Positions 1-9,339 of a DNA stretch of 64,000 nucleotides are shown in pieces. The notes beneath the pieces were generated by a model that saw nothing but the letters and a program-made list of their open reading frames with translations, was not told the origin of the DNA and made no database searches. This DNA is from Rhodeus uyekii (lineage: Eukaryota > Chordata > Actinopteri > Cypriniformes > Acheilognathidae). The stretch covers positions 434,001-498,000 of the forward strand of contig JAWRVZ010000282.1 of the NCBI GenBank assembly GCA_037043235.1, in the 5' to 3' direction. How positions within the stretch are numbered: the stretch's first letter is position 1; the number at the start of each line of letters is the position of its first letter. Both the position numbers and the translations under genes were made by a program.

Positions 1-344
1 TCATATCATCTGCTTATGTAGTTCACTTCTCTCCACTCCTGTGTTATGTGTGTCAGCTGTTCTCAGCTCGTTACCTTCCCTCATGTGTCCCTATTTAATC
101 CTGGTGTGTTTGCTGTCCTGTGTCATGTCGTTGTCATTCCTTGATGTTCTATGGTGTGTTCCAGATCTGTGTTCCCTGCCTTGCCTCCTGGTTAGTTTGT
201 GTTTATGTCAAGAATCTGGTTATCGTGTTTAGTTAATGTTTTTCCCCCTCATGGGCATTTCTTTGTGTGTTTTTTTCTTTCTTTTGTTATTATAATAAAT
301 CCTTTCCCTGCATCCCTGAGTCCTCCCTTAAGTATTCCGTGACA
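1..344 (+). repeat. 3' part of an LTR (gypsy-like remnant)
   Basis: The stretch ends in CCGTGACA at 337-344 and carries an AATAAA-like signal (ATAATAAATCC near 291) about 50 bases before that end, which is typical of an LTR 3' terminus. The block around 121-160 is similar, in inverted orientation, to sequence near 21990-22020 inside another LTR element of this window. No matching 5' LTR lies inside the window, so the boundary and family are inferred. The short open frames here are not genes. Confidence 0.5.
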
Positions 345-933
345 GAACGACACGACCTTTCTGGACTCAGCGGTGAAGTGGATTATTTGTTTTTTGTTTT
401 GTTTAGAGCGTTCTGGGAAGGATTATTGCGGACATGGAAATTTTTCTGGGCCCATATGCCACCTTGGGACTCTCTGTCTTGCCGCCCGACCACCCTGAAC
501 TCTTGCCGCCCGACCACCCTGAAGTCTTGCCGCCTGAACTTTTGTGGTCCGTCCCGCCGACCCCGCTGGAGCCCACCTGGCTCAACCCTCCGGAGCCGCC
601 GGACCCACTGGTCCTGCCGAAGCCCACCGGGCTCAACCCGCCAGCCCTACCAGACTCTGCCTGGCTGGTTCCCCCGGCGCCACCCTGGCTCCCTGCCGGG
701 ACCCCTGATCCCCTGGAGCCACCCTGGCTCATCCCTCCTGCCCCTTCCTGGACTATATGTTTTTTTTTTCTGCCTCTAGGTTGTGGACTTTTTGCTGTTT
801 GCCTTTTCGGTTGATCTGTTACCTCCCCCGCGCCCTGTTTCACGTGAGTCATCTTTTCCCCGGGAAAAGATGACTCAATTTGTTTTTTGAAATTATGGAG
901 TGTCTTTGTCTATAATAAATGTGTGCTGTACTT
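345..933 (+). pseudogene. LTR-element leader with proline-rich open frame (434-814)
   Basis: Directly after the LTR end lies a stretch whose longest sensible frame (434-814, 126 codons) is almost entirely Pro/Leu/Trp-rich repeats built on PPxLPxPP-like units, followed by a short hydrophobic tail. The composition comes from C-rich tandem duplications near 475-720. I see no matrix, capsid, zinc-knuckle or protease motif, so this is best read as non-autonomous LTR-element sequence, not a host gene. A second AATAAA-like signal sits at about 913. The opposite strand is also open over 403-852, which further argues that the openness reflects composition. Confidence 0.35.
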
Positions 934-1041
934 GGATCCTTTTTCACCCTCTGTATTCAACCTGCGGTTCATGACTATATAAATATATATATATATATAG
1001 TCATGAACCGCAGGTTGAATACAGAGGGTGAAACAGGATCC
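934..1041. repeat. 108-bp near-perfect palindrome
   Basis: Arms 934-979 and 996-1041 are reverse complements over 46 bases with one mismatch near the outer end. The AT-rich centre (980-995) is largely self-complementary too. Both outer ends carry GGATCC. The left arm reads like the 3' end of an LTR (it follows an AATAAA-like signal), so the right arm looks like an inverted copy of that end. Confidence 0.85.
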
Positions 1042-1603
1042 AATCCAATCCAGATAAACAATCCAATCCTATTATGTCGACGTTTTTGAAGTGGAACCGC
1101 CAAACTCCCTATTTGTCTTAGCATTTTTGATTCTTTAATGTCGCCGAACACTAATATCTCGAGCAAATAACTCGGACAAATTCGCCACTACATGGTTATC
1201 TCGTGAGTCATGCACGTGCCTAGTTACTGCACATGCGCTGAGTTTGCGTTGCATGTGGATCGCGGTCCTGGTCGCTTTGTCAGTGACGCTTTCAAAGCGT
1301 CACGCAGGACTCTCTGAAGTGAAAGCACGTTCACGTATGTTGTGATTGTTTACGCTGTGAGTGAAATTGTGTTTGCAATGTTGGAGAATATAATTAAAGG
1401 TTTGTATGGAGAATGGAAGGTGTTTTTTATTGTATACTGGTAAATCTCTGCTGTTAGTTGGTGCACTTATGCCTTTTGTTGTTAGAAAACATATACAGTG
1501 TATGTACATTTTTATTCGATCGCTTCATCTAATAAATAGATAAACGGTTATCTTGATACTTTTTGGCAACCCTCGAGGCCGTCGAGATAACTGCATTCTA
1601 CTG
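1042..1603. mobile_element. Possible Tigger/pogo-type non-autonomous remnant
   Basis: Read on the minus strand, the right edge begins CAGTAGAATGCAG at 1603 and is followed by TA at 1604-1605, the form of a pogo/Tigger terminus at a TA target. I cannot find a convincing matching left terminus. No coding region is visible. The frames at 975-1166 and 1300-1509 have no recognisable protein features. Confidence 0.3.
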
Positions 1604-1624
1604 TATATATGTATATATAGAGAG

Positions 1625-1809
1625 AGAAAGTATCATTTTAAGGGAAAAATAAGTTGATTTTAAATTTCATGGCATCAATACATCTCAAAGTTGGGACAAG
1701 GCCATCTTTACCATCCGCTCTTTTTATAATAGTCTGCAAACATCTGGGAACTGAGGAGACAAGTCGCTCCATTTTAGGAATAGGAGAGTTGTCCCATTCT
1801 TGTCTAATA
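1625..1809 (-). pseudogene. Tc1-like transposase, C-terminal piece
   Basis: On the minus strand the sequence from about 1806 to 1640 encodes the C-terminus of a Tc1-type transposase (QEWDNSPIPKMERLVSSVP and then a stop), followed by the element's 3' flank. The rest of the transposase lies about 16 kb away at 18066-19085 in the same orientation. The break falls at TA (1808-1809), where Tigger-like sequence begins. The middle of the transposase, including the segment that would carry the second Asp and the Glu of the catalytic triad, is in neither piece, so the copy is dead. Confidence 0.8.
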
Positions 1810-2016
1810 CAGTAGAACCCAGACTTACGAAAATAATCCGTCTCGTGGTTGGCTTCGTAAGTCGATCTTTTCGTAAGTCGGTCAGGCTTTTACATGTAAA
1901 TTGCCTAATCTGTTCCAAGCCCTATGAAAACACCACATTTAATTTTATAATAAAGCTAAAATACACTCACCATACTGTACACTGTTTATACTATCCATTT
2001 TCTGAAACAAAATAAC
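1810..2016 (-). mobile_element. Tigger/pogo terminal region (outer piece)
   Basis: Starts with CAGTAGAACCC at 1810 right after TA, as expected for a pogo/Tigger terminus, and contains repeated TTCGTAAGTC motifs. It is cut at 2016 by the gypsy element, whose 5-bp target duplication ATAAC lies at 2012-2016 and 4048-4052. I infer that it is the 3' end of the Tigger copy whose transposase reads on the minus strand at 16-18 kb. The right-hand terminus near 18065 matches this one only weakly, so the pairing is uncertain. Confidence 0.5.
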
Positions 2017-2503
2017 TGTAATGAGGAGTCAGCCGAGTGAGGATCCATCTGCAGCTTTATTTTCAAGATAGGCAGGATACAGACGAGGGACACGATTAAC
2101 CGTAAACAGGGACAGCCTGGGTTGAGACAGGCAGCAAAACATACACAATCCAAGAGGCAGGCAAAGGGTCAGGGCAGGCAGCAGAGAATCAATAAACCAG
2201 ACAGACAGGCAATGTTCAGGGCAAGTAGCAAAGGGTCAAATAGTAGAAACAGTCCAAGATTAACAACAGAATAGCAATCCAGGGAAATAAACGCTCAGAA
2301 TGATAGGCAATAGCAAATCGAGACTTCGCAAGGTGATGTGTGTGTGGTGTGCTGATATACTGTGTGTGATGCGCTGCAGGTGAGCAGCAATCAGTTCCAG
2401 GTCTGAGTGTTTGTGGGGATTGTAGTTCAAGACCAGTCAATATTCAGGTGAGAGCTCCCTCTGGTGATCTGGAGGAAGCGGAGAGGGAACCTCACCCGTA
2501 ACA
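2017..2503 (-). repeat. 3' LTR of the gypsy chromovirus
   Basis: Partner of the LTR at 3561-4047, differing by roughly 14 substitutions by hand comparison. The integrase C-terminal frame runs into its first bases and stops at 2437. Flank 2012-2016 is the target duplication. Confidence 0.9.
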
Positions 2504-2748
2504 GAGCGGCTCCTGATGCTAGGAGGCAAACGACGCAGGGGTCTTCCACGAGGCCGAGGGGACAGTTTCTCCGGGTACATCCTGTGGAACTCCTCAGTGA
2601 GTGTGGGGTCGAGGATATCATCCTTGTTGACCCAGGATCGCTCCTCCGGACCGTACCCCTCCCAGTCCACCAGATACTGTAGAGTCCTGCCCCGGCGTCT
2701 GGAGTCGAGCAACTCGCGAACTTGATACGTCTCCTCATCATCGACCAG
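2437..2748 (-). pseudogene. Integrase C-terminal chromodomain remnant
   Basis: On the minus strand this encodes the chromodomain found at the C-terminus of chromovirus integrases: YQVRELLDSR, LQYLVDWEGYGPEERSW and then a P-E-rich tail, stopping at 2437 just inside the 3' LTR. In intact elements this domain tethers integrase to chromatin. Here it is joined directly to gag by deletion of the rest of pol and is out of frame with it. Confidence 0.88.
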
Positions 2749-3592
2749 AAGGGGTTAGAGGTGTGTAGCCAAGCTGCATCGGTTCAGCTGGTGTGTTGTG
2801 GATGTCAGCGAACATGGTACGAACAGGGTGCCGTGAACGGATTAGGTTGTCAATCCGTATCGAAAGTTCCATTAACTCACTCAAGGATCTTCCCTCGTCG
2901 CGACACGCCAACTCTGCTTGCAAGTCCCGATGTAATCCCTTCCTGTATAATAGCTTTAAAGTGTCCTCCACCCAGTTAGTTTGAGCCGCAAGAGTGCAAA
3001 AAGATAATACATATTCCGCTGCCGTTCTCCTCCCTTGGCTCAGCGCAAGCAGTTGGTCACCCGCACTCTTGCCTCCGGCGGGATGATCGAATACTTCTTT
3101 GAAACGTTGCAGGAACATATTGAAAGAAGGGAAAGCAGTACCGTCATCTCCCCACACCGCGGTGGCCCACTGTAAAGCCTTTCCCGTCAGAAGTGAGCAC
3201 ACGAGAGATATCCTGCTCGAATCCGTGGGATACAAAGTGGGTTGCTGGTTTACGAACAATGAGCATTGAAATAAGAAACCCTTGTACTTTGTTGAGTCAC
3301 CATAAAATTTTTCAGGAAATGCTGACCGCGGGTTCACATTGGTGGAAGGTTGCGGCAGAGCATCAGCGGGAGGTGGTGCGGGCGCCGCCGCGGCCTCGGA
3401 GGATGTAATGTATAGATAGCGCAGCGTCTTGACGAGCTCCTCTGTCAGGTAGGTTAGATGATTGAGTTGGTGCTGATGCATAGCGAACCGGTGACCTTGT
3501 GCTGATAGCTCGGATGACAACTGCATAATAGCTGCTGGATCGGTGTCTGGCGAAGTCTTCTGTAATGAGGAGTCAGCCGAGTGAGGATCCAT
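2738..3592 (-). pseudogene. Gypsy chromovirus gag, 3'-truncated
   Basis: A 284-codon frame starting at MDPHSADSS, the start chosen because it follows the LTR/leader layout. The longer frame to 3697 only adds LTR upstream sequence. It contains the retrotransposon Gag (UBN2/Retrotrans_gag-like) capsid signature: FPEKFYGD, then a Cys-poor helical region with ALQWA and FLQRFKEVFDHP, and the AAEYVLSFCTLA segment. The expected C-terminal CCHC zinc knuckle is absent because the frame ends at the deletion junction (~2748). The fused integrase tail continues in another frame. Role in an intact relative: particle formation. Confidence 0.88.
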
Positions 3593-4047
3593 CTGCAGCT
3601 TTATTTTCAAGATAGGCAGGATACAGACGAGGGACATGATTAACCTTAAACAGGGACAGGCTGGGTCGAGACAGGCAGCAAAACATACACAATCCAAGAG
3701 GCAGGCAAAGGGTCAGGGCAGGCAGCAGAGAATCAATAAACCAGACAGACAGGCAATGTTCAGGGCAAGTAGCAAAGGGTCAAATAGTAGAAAAAGTCCA
3801 AGGTCAACAACAGAATAGCAATCCAGGAAACTAAACGCTCAGAATGATAGGCAATAGCAAATCGAGACTTCGCAAGGTGATGTGTGTGTGGTGTGCTGAT
3901 ATACTGTGTGTAATGGGCTGCAGGTGAGCAGCAATCAGTTCCAGGTCTGAGTGTTTGTGGGGATTGTAGATCAAGACCAGTCAATATTCAGGTGAGAGCT
4001 CCCTCTGGTGATCTGGTGGAAGCGGAGAGGGAGCCTCACCCGTAACA
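3561..4047 (-). repeat. 5' LTR of the gypsy chromovirus
   Basis: 487 bp, start TGTTACGGG and end ATTACA on the minus strand. It shares its whole length with 2017-2503. The gag start codon lies inside this LTR (ATG at 3592-3590), so the first ~11 residues of Gag are encoded by LTR sequence. Flank 4048-4052 is the target duplication. Confidence 0.9.
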
Positions 4048-4052
4048 ATAAC

Positions 4053-4951
4053 ATTATAACATGCAAAGGAAAGAAATTTGTGCATTCGTGCAGTCCTGCA
4101 GTAAACGGCAGAAATAACAGGACTTAATTTTAAAACATTAAACCTGGCAGTGTAACACTTCAAAATTTTAAGAAAAACTACGTAATTTAACACTTAAATT
4201 CTATGAAAGACTCAAACACTTTTGCACTAAAACTTGTGTGGAGGAAGTGTGGAGGAAGGTTGCATTTCCCAGCGGGTCTTCGGCTGTGATGAGACGGGGC
4301 TTTTTTGGAAGAAAATTTTTACTTTAAAATCATAAGTGTTTTTGCAAGGAACCATGCAAAAATAAGTCTTTATTAATCAATAGTCTACCCCTGTAATTAG
4401 AATTTGTGTAAAAGGAAGTGTTTTACTGCTAGTAGCATTCATTTCACCAAGAAACTGCAGTGAATTGTGTGCATAGGTATATTTTTGTAGTTTTGCAAAA
4501 ATGTATGCAGAATGTACATAAATGCAGGTTTTTCTAATGAGCCAATGTTGTGATTTTTAATAAATGATAACAATAATAGATAATGAATATAGACCAAGAG
4601 TCCACTTTTATGCTGTTTTTATTTTGTTTTTGTCCATTTAGGAGCTTGACAGATCACCATGAACTATCAGTGCATGAAAATGAACTGCATAAAAAATTAT
4701 TCAACCACAGGAAAAATATAACAGACTTAAACACTTAAATTCTATGAAAGACTTAAACACTTACATTTTATGCACTTAAATTGTATGCAAAACTTGAACG
4801 CTTAAATTGTATGCAAAACTTTAACACTTAAATTGTATGCAAAACTACGTAAATTTAAATTGCATTCTTTTTGCTTTTTCTAATTATGTAATTTTTTTTT
4901 TTTACTTTCTACACATCTACTGTATTTTTTCATCTTCATCACTTCCACTTT
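4053..4951 (-). mobile_element. Tigger 3' region between two insertions
   Basis: Sequence between the gypsy and split-direct-repeat insertions. Its right edge (about 4951-4925, minus strand) continues the Tigger transposase C-terminus of 11430-11309, ending at a TGA shortly after the junction. Near 4730-4860 a roughly 27-30-bp unit containing AATTGTATGCAAAACT recurs several times, and related sequence is at 4140-4215. No other coding potential is seen. Confidence 0.5.
4240..4312 (+). pseudogene. Short Tigger transposase fragment in opposite orientation
   Basis: A ~73-bp stretch encodes a close match to the CDETGLFWKK region of the Tigger transposase that is present on the minus strand at about 17168-17240, but here it reads on the plus strand. 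Identity by eye is about 80% or more at the DNA level. It is an inverted fragment or belongs to a different copy, and it has no open context on either side. Confidence 0.7.
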
Positions 4952-5109
4952 ATGATGTTTTATTAACAAAGTTCGGGAGGAGCACGTTCAAATGATTAAC
5001 ACAATCAACACGTCATCAGCAATTACTCCTCATCCTATCAGCGGGAGAGGAAGTACGTATATATAGACATGTTTGACTCACCCACAGCTCTTCGACATTT
5101 TTCGGCATC
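4952..5109 (+). repeat. Split direct repeat A1
   Basis: 158 bp that look identical by eye to 10979-11136. Contains TACGTATATATAGAC near 5053, a TATA-box-like string that could serve as the element's promoter. Followed at once by non-repeated sequence. Confidence 0.88.
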
Positions 5110-7590
5110 TCGACAGTTTACGGCATTGCGGCTCAGCCTTCTGGTCGCTATACACCCGAAATCGAGCTCCACTCGTTAGATGGATTCTCCACGAAAATCT
5201 CCGGACCCAGTAGCGATCCCCATCCGCTCAACACTATGCTAACTATATTATATCACCCTCAGCAATACATCACGGGTGCCAGACCAAACAATCGGGTCCT
5301 AAGCAACAACAAGCAACGCACAGTAAGACTTGAGGCCTGCTCTCGCCTCCAAGCAAACATCCGTATCCAGCAGCTCTACATCGGCTTTAATCGCTCCTGC
5401 CATTGAGAAAGGACGATAAAGCTGGTCGAGCTACAAGCTCGACTCCCAGGCAATGCCGCTTTCTTCCTGCTAGCCAGGCCGCCGCCGCTGCCGCGAGCCT
5501 CAGCAGACCGCGCTGCAGCTTCAGCTCACACTCTCTCTGTCCGTCAGCTCACACAAACAAGAGCAGCTGTAATCCTTCCCGGCGCTTTATTTCCGCATCG
5601 CTAAATCACGAGCAGTTGTGCCTCTCAATACTACTGTTCCGGGGAACCCACGCCTGAGATGTGATTGTTCTAAAGTAGCGCGCTGCTTCCTCGCAACTCA
5701 AGCAGTAGCGCGCACCGAAGCCAGACCGCGCACAGTACAGTCCGATCGCACGCGCCGCTTCATATCGCGCTCATTACAGTCGATTGCGCGCTCAGCCGCC
5801 CACACAAGAATCAAGTACTTATTGCCAACGCTGCCTTGTTGTTTCAACTTAATCGGCTATTAAGTGGACTCGCCGGAAAGAAACCATACGCACTTCCTAT
5901 TTTCAAAGTAATTCTTTGCCTTCACTGTTTCAATCCTTTAAGTCCATGATAAGCTTTATAAGTCGATAGACGTCCGTAACCAAAATAATTCAAGAGATTG
6001 AAACACTGAACAGCAACAAGCTTCGAGCGCTTTCTCTGGCTCAGCGCCAGCCAATGTGTTCAAATCTAGCAGGCGATCATGTGATTCCCCGCCTTGCGCC
6101 ACATTGTCCAAGAGCAGGGGCAGCCAACCCGCACGCGGCTCTTTGACTGCTTTCGCGGCTCTCATCCGGCCCGCTGAGACCTTTTTGTCTACATAAACAT
6201 AAATTTACATGTATCCTGCCAAGATCAGCCGCCGCTCACGTGGACATGATGTTTTCCGAATTCAAATAGAGGCGCGCAGAAGCGCGTTCCCTTTCGAGAG
6301 TAGGAACGAGTTGTTTAATGAAATGCATTCGGGAACTCCTCCCCTTCACGTCATTTCTGAAACTTCACGGATAACAGCAGTGGACAACTGGCCAATCGTA
6401 GCGCGATGCAGATCTGGCTGCCAGACGGTATAAATATCTTAAATAGCATTGCCTTCATACTTCTCTAAACGAAATATGATAAAATTACAGAGGTTACGAT
6501 AGTAACCGGAGACGTTTCCAACCGATCACTACATTACCAAGCCGCTGCTTACTTTTATACTTCCCGTCACCGTCAATGAGATGATATACCGTTTTTCCCG
6601 CATATATAATGCACAGACGCATTGGCTCTGCATGCTTGCATAGCTCGTGGGTCGCCATATGTTAAAAGTATTAAAGAATTTATTTATAAACATATTAAAT
6701 GTGTGATATATGTGCGAGACCTTGCTAATGTCAAAAACCCCATCAACAAATGCGAATTTAACAGTCTTTCATGCGGCTCCGCAGCCACGAGCTTATTTCG
6801 AGGCTCATTATGCTGAGCAGGTTGGCCACCCCTGCCCAAGATTGAGATGTACCAGTTTCACGATAAACTCTTCCTCCCAAGTCCCTTCATTGTATCCCAC
6901 TGTCGAAAGGAGCTCTTGCACTCAACAAACACTGCAACCGAGCCTCCAACAACACCACGCGGTCGCCAGCTCTTCCGCTCCGTTGTCGCACCCTATGACG
7001 CCGAGGCTTGCCTTCACCTCCACCATCAAGACATCCACCTTCTTGCCCAACTTCCTACGACACCTCAGCACTCGTATCAATAGTAAAGGAGGACGATCAA
7101 AGCAAATTAACTAGAATAGGTCTCGCTTCAGTCAGCCGTACCATCTCCAAATCAACTCTACCTTCAAATGCCTCAGACGTACGTTCCTTAAATCTTCATA
7201 TCTCTCCCTTGCAAACCAGATTTCCAAGCGTTAAGACGCAGCAGCACACTGCAGTTTTCCAGCACTGCACCTCACATGCCAGCATCTAGCGACAAACGCC
7301 GCCCTTTAAGCGCGAGCTTGCCTCCGCCAGCGGTGCAGGGTTAGCAACGGCAGCACGTACCTAACTTCTCCCCCCAGTACATCAATATTCAGAGTTGATA
7401 TTTATCGACGCTAAATGTTCATTCTTCAAGCTTTCGCTTCAAACCACTCCCTCGGAGGATTACATGTGGAGTGGAAAAGTTCATGACTTTCCACTCCACA
7501 CGTGGTCTGCTCCACATGGTCTCTACCGTAGTGATGCACCTCCTCACTCCCGCATGAGCTCAGTTCAAATAGAAATGATTCCACCGCTGC
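5110..7590 (+). other. Body of split-direct-repeat element, no gene recognised
   Basis: About 2.5 kb with several short frames on both strands (for example 5403-5657, 6710-7114), none with recognisable domains. Composition alternates between C-rich and AT-rich. A block near 5885-6010 resembles the ~300-bp repeats further right. At 6285-6520 there are degenerate matches to DIRS terminal sequences (GTTCCCTTTCGAGAG near 6287 and GGTTACGATAGTAACC at 6494-6509). Confidence 0.6.
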
Positions 7591-7593
7591 CCC

Positions 7594-7668
7594 CATTGCC
7601 GCAGCAATGATGTTCCCCCACACTCCCGCAGGAGTCAGCCAAGGGGGAATTTTCCCACTGCCGCAGCA
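7594..7668 (+). repeat. Diverged CGCA-loop hairpin units
   Basis: CATTGC-CGCA-GCAATG at 7594-7609, ACTCC-CGCA-GGAGT at 7622-7635 and CACTGC-CGCA-GCAGTG at about 7653-7668. These are variant copies of the twin hairpins that form the arrays to the right. Two of the stems differ from the array consensus by paired changes that keep base-pairing. Confidence 0.75.
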
Positions 7669-8064
7669 GTGAAGCCATGTTCACACTGGCTTGGTTACCT
7701 CAGATGCTCATAACCCACCATCACATCCACTCAGCCTACTTTCATTCAGAAACTCGCAGGCTAAACTCCCATCCGTCCCTCTCTCTATAGACGATTCCAC
7801 CCCATTACAAGTTCCGGTTCCAAACTTCCTAAAGCTACGCTACCCCAAACCGGATTCCCAACAGACCATTCATCCAGCCATTCATTTCGCACAGGTGCAG
7901 CAACCACGGCGGTGCAAGGCCTTTTCCCAACAGTAATACAAGCATTGCGCCGCCGGTCTCCAGAAGCTTTCAAGAGCCACATCAGACCAAACAGATCGCA
8001 CATTCAAACAAGGTCTTCCGTTAAGCATCAGCTCCTCCCCACTTACAACTTCATGGCCATTGCT

Positions 8065-8300
8065 TCCATTGCCGCAGCACTGACACTCCCGCAGGAGCAA
8101 GCTATCTCTAACTTCAACTGCCGCAGCAGTGATGCTCCCGCAGGAGCAAGCTATCTCTAACTATCACTGCCGCAGCAGTGACGCTCCCGCAGGAGCAAGC
8201 TATCTCTAACTTCCACTGCCGCAGCAGTGACGCTCCCGCAGGAGCAAGCTATCTCTAACTTCCACTGCCGCAGCAGTGACGCTCCCTCAGGAGCCAGCTT
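8065..8300 (+). repeat. 49-bp minisatellite of CGCA-loop hairpins
   Basis: Five tandem units with a 49-bp period (hairpin starts at about 8067, 8116, 8165, 8214, 8263). Each unit has the two palindromes CACTGC-CGCA-GCAGTG and GCTCC-CGCA-GGAGC followed by AAGCTATCTCTAACTTC. The outermost copies are degenerate. Confidence 0.9.
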
Positions 8301-8306
8301 CTAATT

Positions 8307-9330
8307 GCATCTGATATAAATTCAACTGTCAATTTATAATTGAAAGGTTTTACTCATGCTTTTACAAACCATACTGATTTTGTTATTTCTTGAGTGTATT
8401 TAGACGTCTGTAACCAAAGTAATTTCAAGACTCCCTTTAAGTCTATGATAAGCTTTATAAGTCCATGATATTTGGATGAACCCCTGCTCAGGGTTTATTC
8501 AAAGCCAATAAGTTTGTGAACTTTCATAAACTTTGACATTCCGATCTCCAACAGGTAAGTTTGTTTTGAAATTAAATATGCAACATGCATCTGATATAAA
8601 TTCAACTGTCAATTTATAATTGAAAGGTTTTACTTATGCTTTTACAAACCATACTGATTTTGTGATTTCTTGAGTGTATTTAGACGTCTGTAACCAGAGT
8701 GATTTCAAGACCCCTGAAATTGAAACTGAAAACTGAAACTGAAACACTGCACAGAACTCCCTCTGCCGCAGCAGTATCGCTCCCGCAAGAGCAAGCTCTC
8801 TCTAACTTCCACTGCCGCAGCAGTGACGCTCCCGCAGGAGCTAGCTCTCTCCAACTTCCACCGCCGCAGCAGTGACGCTCCCCCAGGAGCCAGCTTCTAA
8901 TTGCATCTGATAGAAATTCAACTGTCAATTTATAATTGAAAGGTTTTACTTATGCTTTGTACAAACCATACTGATTTTGTTATTTCTTGAGTGTATTTAG
9001 ACGTCTGTAACCAAAGTAATTTCAAGACTCCCTTTAAGTCTATGATATGCTTTATAAGTCTATGATATTTGGATGAACCCCTGCTCAGGGCTTATTCAAA
9101 GCCAATAAGGTTGTGATCTTTCATAAACTTTGATATTCCGATCTCCAACAGGTAAGTTTGTTTCGACAGGTAAGTTCGTTTTGAAATTAAATATGCAACA
9201 TGCATCTGTCATAAATTCAACTGTCAATTTATAATTGAAAGGTTTTACTCATGCTTTTTACAAACCATATCGATTTTGTTATTTCTTGAGTGTATTTAGA
9301 CGTCTGTAACCAAAAGACTACAACACTGAA
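8307..9330 (+). repeat. ~300-bp tandem repeats, four copies
   Basis: A block beginning GCATCTGATATAAATTC recurs at 8307, 8587, 8903 and 9202 (spacing 280, 316 and 299). Copies contain TTTAGACGTCTGTAACC and, in some, TATGATAAGCTTTATAAG. Hairpin units are interspersed (8760-8895), so the two repeat types form a compound array. Confidence 0.85.
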
Positions 9331-9339
9331 CAGAACCCC

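Larger units (their letters stand above)
2017..4047 (-). mobile_element. Internally deleted Ty3/gypsy chromovirus with both LTRs
   Basis: Two direct repeats of 487 bp (2017-2503 and 3561-4047) flank a 1.06-kb interior. On the minus strand each LTR begins TGTTACGGG and ends ATTACA. The element is bracketed by a perfect 5-bp duplication, ATAAC. The interior keeps gag (from 3592) and, fused to it at about 2748, the integrase chromodomain (to 2437). Protease, RT, RNase H and the integrase core are missing, so the copy could move only with help from a relative. By eye the two LTRs differ at about 14 positions, so the insertion is not very recent. Confidence 0.92.

Noticed and set aside
434..814. 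Proline-rich 126-codon frame as a host gene
   Set aside because: Low-complexity sequence next to an LTR end, with an overlapping open frame on the other strand and no domain.
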